Of a stretch of DNA of 64,000 nt, positions 58,844 to 64,000 are shown piece by piece. The position numbers and the translations under genes are program-made. The DNA is taken from NCBI GenBank assembly GCA_002633005.1, contig NMRA01000867.1, forward strand, positions 48,842 to 112,841, in the 5' to 3' direction. A model generated the notes under the pieces. The model did no database searches. It saw only the letters and a list, made by a program, of their open reading frames with translations, and was not told where the DNA came from. Within the stretch, counting starts at the first letter, position 1, and every line of letters starts with the position of its first letter. This DNA comes from Phoronis australis (taxonomy: Eukaryota > Phoronida > Phoronidae).

Positions 58844-61156
58844 AGTGGATTTGCGACCAGGCCAGTAACTTCAGTTTAAAAGTTAACTCTAGGCACCTTT
58901 GCCAGTAAATTTTCAGACTAACTGGCCTGGAAGGCCAGCTCATTTATTTAAACACTGGTCTACACTAAAAAATAACTCTAATCTTTATTTATATCTACTG
59001 ATAGTCAAAGTATAGAAAGTTAATTTAGTAAGCAAGCTTCACCTGTAACCTATTCATTGCATGCTTGCAGCAGCATGAGAAAGCCTATATAAATAAATGA
59101 ATATTGTGGTGAATATGGTGCTCAGATCTTAAACAATAGGGTGTATTACTAGAAAATTAGGTGAGTGTGCTAAATTAGTGGAGAAATACTGTGTTGATAA
59201 CAATATGTCTTATTACAAAATGTGCAAATTGCAGAATACTTCAGATCAGATTCATCTATTGGATAGACAATAAGATGAAACTTTCAAACTTAGACAAACC
59301 TTAGAATTAGTTGAATACATTATGATTTGAGGTATAAAACATGAAAGTAGCTGTTCATCCAACAAGTTCATCCTCGCCACCATCGTCGTCATCTTCGTCA
59401 TCATCTTTATCATCATCTTTTTGGTTAATTTTGCCAAGTTTCGCTCCTCGGAGCGCTTTCATTTTAATCATCCACTATAGGGTTGGCCAACTTCTGTGAA
59501 CTCGGAAGCATTCTCTTGAGTCGCTGATGGTTTTGATGTGTAGTTGGTAAAAGAAAAAAAAACTGATTTATGAGAGTAAAAGGATTAATTTGATTTTCGT
59601 TTTGTAGCCTGTTAAACGGGACAAAAAGTAGAAACCATTGCATTGAACATTCATGGTATATTTTTTGACTAAATTTGGTTAGTGCACAATTTGCAATTAT
59701 AATTTTGAAGGAAGGGACATTGTGGTTAAAAAATAAAAATGATCTTGGTTACAGTTTTTGTTCTTCTGACAAGAACTAATGGTACCTCAACCATTTGTCA
59801 CTGGTGAATTCAATTTCTATGTAACAAAAAAGAGAACACCCAATTTCAATTAAAAGTTTATCATTGCCACCTCAGACTATAAAACTCATGGTCTTTGCCA
59901 AGCTCCTTGAGTGACACAAAAAAGTTGCAAACATGGATAGTCAGGTAATCTTCTGTTATTCTTCGTCTGTTGCCACGTGATGATAAGTACCAACTAAGAC
60001 TATTGCTGTCTAACATCTTAATTGAAGACATGGGGTTTATTATGATACTGACAAAAATGATGACAAGTGAAATGACACAAGTTTTTAAAATTTTAGCTGG
60101 GTGTGCCTGTCTGGGGATTGTGAGTTTGTAAGACACTTTGAAACCACAAGTTATAGTTTGGATAGTGAGGCTTGTCAAGAGCCCAAAATGAAGGAAATTT
60201 TAAATTGTATCATCCGATCACTCTTTTGCTCTGATCAAGATTCTCAGAATTAAAATTTTTAATAGGGCAGAAATGTCGTTGTGAACAAATGACCAAAGAA
60301 GGACATTCCGGGTGCCTTCTTGATTTTGGAAATTATGGGTTGTATTCTGGTGTTTGGTGAAATATTATTGTTTTGCTGATGTGAATAAAGTGGAGTGTGA
60401 GATCAGATTTTGCACTGACAGCGAATGTTAGTGGTGTAAACATTAGCTGGCTGTTACAAAACTGGACGGAAACTACTGATGAGGGCTTGAGAATTCAATG
60501 AGTATGCAAAGACAGCCACTGAACTTCGGAACATCATGTCTCAAAAATAACTGATCAGATTTATTCATGCTTTAAACATTGTTCTGAAAAACACCTTTAC
60601 AGATTGTTTTTAGATTGTTCCACTTTTTCATGAGCAGTTATCTGAAAACAGGACTAGAATTTATGATTTTCATAAAAAATCAACAGATGCAAATAATACA
60701 AAAACGCAATCATAATTTAAAGAATGGTACCCTGGTAACAATGTTTTGGAGATTTTATTTTGAACATTTATATCCAATGAAATTTGGTCATGTTATTGTG
60801 GCTAAAACCATTGTTTTGGTTTTAACATTACTTTCTTTTGTGCTACATTTTACTAAAAGACGTTGCCATGTGACAAGAATTTTGGCATGTTGGTAAAAAG
60901 TCAAAAACCGTATTCTACAGCCTTTCTGCTTTCAGAAAATATAACTTTTACTTTTTTAAATTTTATTAGCTTGCTAGATATTTGAAACAGCCCATGGAAA
61001 TCCCTGCTACCTTAAAGTCTTGAGCTCCTATATTTTTCAATTTTGAGTTGATAGAAAATGTCCCTGTCTGCTATCAAGGAGCTTACCCAGCTATGACATC
61101 AGTTTAGGCTAATATTACAGCTCCACTGAATAAACTGACTTATTAGACACTTGGTT
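58844..61156 (+). repeat. Direct duplication, second copy, beginning at an N
   Basis: This begins AGTGGATTTGCGACCAGG immediately after N58843 and matches 55361 onward, then 57060-58771. Differences are scattered substitutions, small indels and the missing 1.18 kb, replaced by a CATCNT microsatellite (59370-59430). No intact gene lies in either copy. Confidence 0.85.
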
Positions 61157-61692
61157 TCTCTGCCCTTCATGTGTGGTGTTTTAACATTTAAAAATTCCAA
61201 TGAAGTTGTCTTATAAATGAGAAGAATGCAATCAGTGCGAAACTTTCAAATGTTGTCATTTGAAGGGAGAGAGTGTCATCAATATACGAAACTTTGAATA
61301 CGATAAAACTATGACCAAGCCTACTCTCCAGTGGATCCAATGTTAACCAAAACCTGTCTGCCAGCTGACCCAAAAGGATTATTACCTTTGAGTGGCCATC
61401 AGTCTCTTGACCTAAGCACAACAACCTTGTAATTCACAAGAGAGTTTGCTCTGGGTTGTAAATGGCAAAGATAGGAGTAACTTAAATTATGTTGTACATA
61501 TGGTAGTACCAGCTCCTATTATTTACCTCTTACATTAATGCCTGTAGACGTTTACGAAGTGTCCCAGCAATTTGAAAGCTCTTATCAATTTCTTTCACCT
61601 TATTGAGCTGGCAAAAAAATGAATGTTAGACCTTTTATTCTAGTCTCATGATATTCCTTTTTGTGTTCAGAGTATTTTTCCATTATGAACAG

Positions 61693-61817
61693 GAACATCG
61701 AAACTATTAGCGACTCGAATTTATGAAACACTTTATAAGAGTTGGTCAACCCTGACATTGCAAAATGGCACGTGTAGACATTGCCTGTCGGCTTATTCAA
61801 CAATATTTCAAAATCAG
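61693..61817 (+). CDS. Candidate internal exon, unidentified
   Basis: An acceptor ATTATGAACAG is followed by an open stretch reading TSKLLATRIYETLYKSWSTL, then TLQNGTCRHCLSAYSTIFQNQ, ending at a consensus donor CAG|GTGAGT. The exon would be 125 bp, with two bases completing the previous codon and then 41 codons. The strong donor is the best support. The protein was not recognised. It might belong to the same plus-strand gene as the candidate promoter at 51.5 kb, but this is inference. Confidence 0.3.
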
Positions 61818-62383
61818 GTGAGTGTGGTTGTTTTAAATCCCAAGGAGCTTCGTTGAGATTTCACCGTGGCCATAAAGCTAACCAGTGGCAAAATACGGGT
61901 TTAACTGCCAACCATGAGTAAAGAGAGATTCAAATTGTCCAGTAGGCCCTGAGGATGGGAAACAGTAGGGTAAAACCTCACTAATTCGGGACACAATATC
62001 ATTATGGATGACAAGTGAAATGTTACGAGCTGTCTTACATCATCTCTTGTGTTGCTTTTTATTGCCCATCTTTCCAGAGATTATTATTTAACATTTATTA
62101 ATTTACACTCATATTTCTGCAACATTATCTGTCATAATGAATTTCCTTTTATTTCGCTTATATAGGGTCTCTTTTTTATCTCTGGAAAAGGAGCTTGTGA
62201 CGCACCTATCATTTTCGGGACACATGTCAAACATAAATGTATGTCATCATTTTTGTATCTACAGTATGTAGCACCAAGTTAAATGCTTTTCCATGTCCTA
62301 AGTTTTGTACCACATTTACCATCATGGGCAGTCACAGCAAATATTAGAAGCTCTTGGAAAATGAAAAAATGTCATTCATGCCA
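61818..62383. other. Intergenic or intronic stretch, nothing recognised
   Basis: No motif-bearing frame, RNA or repeat was identified. Confidence 0.4.
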
Positions 62384-62712
62384 TAAACATTCCCACTAAA
62401 TAAGATTGCCCCAAACCCCTCCGATCAGGGAAAATGGTAGGGTTTGGCCGATTGAACTAGACCGTATTTATCCACCTTGGCTGTGTCGCGCTCAGCTCAC
62501 GATCAAAAGGATCCCGCCAAGGTGCTCTATTCATCGAGTCACCAGCGAGGATAATTGGCTTCGCTCATGCGGATACGTTCAGCTGATTACAATCTAGCCT
62601 AGATGACTGTACTNTCAGCCAAGGTGGATAAATACGGTCTAGTTCAATTTTCCATACCCCACCGTTTACCTTAACCACTGGGGTTAGAACCAATCTTATT
62701 TAGTGGGAATGT
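62384..62712. mobile_element. Inverted-repeat MITE with AACATTCCCACTAAATAAG ends
   Basis: The left end (AACATTCCCACTAAATAAGA) and the right end (CTTATTTAGTGGGAATGTT) are complementary. Inverted similarity extends inward through CCGTATTTATCCACCTTGGC and its complement, so arms are about 100 bp. A single N at 62614 sits inside the element. Confidence 0.75.
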
Positions 62713-62745
62713 TCATATCATGAAGGTGTAAATATTACACACAGC

Positions 62746-62983
62746 CATGCCATAAACATTCCCACTAAATAAGACTGTCCCAAACCCTGCCGATCAGGGA
62801 AAACGGTGGGGTTTGGCCGATTGAACCTGACTGTATTTATCCACCTTGGCTGTGTCACGCTCAGCTCACGGTCAAAGGGATCCCGCCTAGCTGCTCTATT
62901 CATCGAGTCAGGAGCGAGGATAACTGGCTTCGCTCATGCGGATACGATCAGCTGATTACAATCTAGCCTAGATGACCGTACTT
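62746..62983 (+). repeat. Second, right-truncated copy of the 62384 MITE
   Basis: It matches 62379-62613 with few changes and ends at GATGACCGTACT, the point where N62614 stands in the first copy. The inverted right arm is missing. Together with the N this suggests a misjoined or duplicated assembly segment. Confidence 0.75.
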
Positions 62984-63069
62984 TTTATGGAGAGCGTTTT
63001 ACGTAGTTTTGAGTGTAATATTTGAAAAGAGGAGACAAAAAAAATGTTGGTACAATTTTTCAAATTGGC

Positions 63070-63316
63070 CCAGAATAAGAGATTTAGCAACACTCACGAT
63101 TACTTTCATTCGGCGCGCACGAATACAAAATATAGGACCCAAGTTAGGATAATATAGAACTACTCTGTATGTTATTTAGATTTTGGAANCCCAGAATAAG
63201 AGATTTAGCAACACAGCAACACTCACGATTACTTTCATTCGGCGCGCACGAATACAAAAATATAGGATCCAAGTTAGGATAATATAGAACTACTCTGTAT
63301 GTTATTTAGATTTTGG
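63070..63316 (+). repeat. Near-identical direct duplication split by an N
   Basis: Positions 63071-63188 and 63191-63316 carry the same sequence, starting CCCAGAATAAGAGATTTAGC and ending TTATTTAGATTTTGGAA. They differ by a 6-bp insertion (CAGCAA), one extra A and one substitution. N63189 lies exactly between them. Confidence 0.9.
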
Positions 63317-64000
63317 AACACATGCATTGCAATATTCAAAATACGTTTATTATAGCTCTTACAAGCTGTAAAATGACGTTGTTTAATTTCATTGTGCTCA
63401 TTCCATTGTCATCCTTCAAATTGGAAATTTCCGAGATGTGATCTGCGACATGAGCGTATGTATACAAAACACGGGATCGTTATGTTCCTGAAGTACAAAC
63501 ATTAAGAAACTTTAGCATGCCATTATTATTGACGTACACGATAAAACGAATTTGGATTTTGACGATAGTCTTGATACAGCGAGTCGGCTAACTATAGGTA
63601 CCACTGCGTCAGTGTCTCCATTAGACCCAGAAATTTCACACAGCCCGGATAGTTCAGCTCATCACCCATGTAGATCGAGCCTAGGATGATACTCCACGGT
63701 TGAGCTAACGACCATCGGCCAGTGCACACAAAAAGTGCGAGTTAACCGGCACTCACCTTGCACATTGCAGCCGTTTAAGTGAAAAACAATCTAATATATG
63801 CCATTTGCTTGTATAATCCTCTGTTGCTGATGACCCGCACGCACTCGCTCACTCACTCTCATACGCAGACGAACTTCAAAACAAACATCACGTGACAACA
63901 ACATGTGTGTTCATCCAGAGATTTTTCTCGTGTTGTGGGGTACGATGTAGCGCAGATTTAGACTTAATCGCAATTAATCTGGACTCCACATGAACTTAAA
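63317..64000. other. Right end of the window, no gene seen
   Basis: It contains the second copy of the dispersed repeat (63575-63790; partner at 51885-52170) and an ACTC-rich patch at 63838-63862. No coding sequence was recognised. Confidence 0.4.

Noticed and set aside
57484-60178. Similar minus-strand frames at 57484-57699 and 59861-60178
   Set aside because: They lie in the two copies of a near-identical, probably allelic duplication, so conservation is not evidence of coding; no motif was found.

Overview
The window reads as nuclear DNA of a marine bilaterian invertebrate. Genes are split by GT-AG introns, intergenic space is long and AT-rich, and decayed DNA transposons and LINEs are everywhere. 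The gene families (SLC16 transporters, a GPCR pairing a somatomedin-B module with a Methuselah-like 7TM, an animal GH3 beta-xylosidase-type enzyme) would suit an invertebrate deuterostome such as a hemichordate, amphioxus or echinoderm, or a lophotrochozoan. The sequence alone does not decide the species. Single Ns at the joins of near-identical repeats suggest an assembly of a highly heterozygous genome.

Layout. At 1-1540 there is the first coding exon of a secreted GH3 (beta-xylosidase-like) protein on the minus strand, whose other exons lie off the left edge. At 2-6 kb no gene is seen, only a short inverted-repeat element and small repeats. From about 6.27 to 48.55 kb the window is a tandem segmental duplication: unit 1 (about 6.27-24.61 kb) and unit 2 (about 24.61-48.55 kb). 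Each unit carries a degraded GIY-YIG retroelement fragment on the minus strand, a six-exon SLC16 (monocarboxylate-transporter family) gene on the plus strand, and a GPCR locus on the minus strand converging on it. Both SLC16 copies are open, with identical exon lengths (232, 599, 367, 107, 64 and 182 bp; 516 aa each). The GPCR is open in unit 2 (last exon 44635-46678) but is a truncated, frameshifted pseudogene in unit 1 (about 21073-22208).

The units differ mainly by later insertions. Unit 1 gained a 5'-truncated LINE (7439-8335) with an 8-bp target duplication and an empty paralogous site. Unit 2 gained two TTAA-flanked elements in opposite orientation inside the SLC16 gene, a CR1/Rex-like LINE scrap, and a 2.3-kb inverted-repeat element with a recurring 16-mer.

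From 48.5 to 64 kb no gene can be named. The region holds a purine-rich tract, an hAT-like element spanning a 36-base gap, an inverted pair of tRNA-like sequences, a TTAA foldback element with THAP-like starts in both arms, a candidate TATA promoter, three weak candidate exons, and three direct duplications that coincide with single-N joins and are probably assembly products.

Functionally, the SLC16 proteins should be 12-TM plasma-membrane transporters of monocarboxylates or similar small solutes, and the GPCR a cell-surface receptor. Their tail-to-tail pairing was duplicated as a block; nothing in the sequence shows that they act together.
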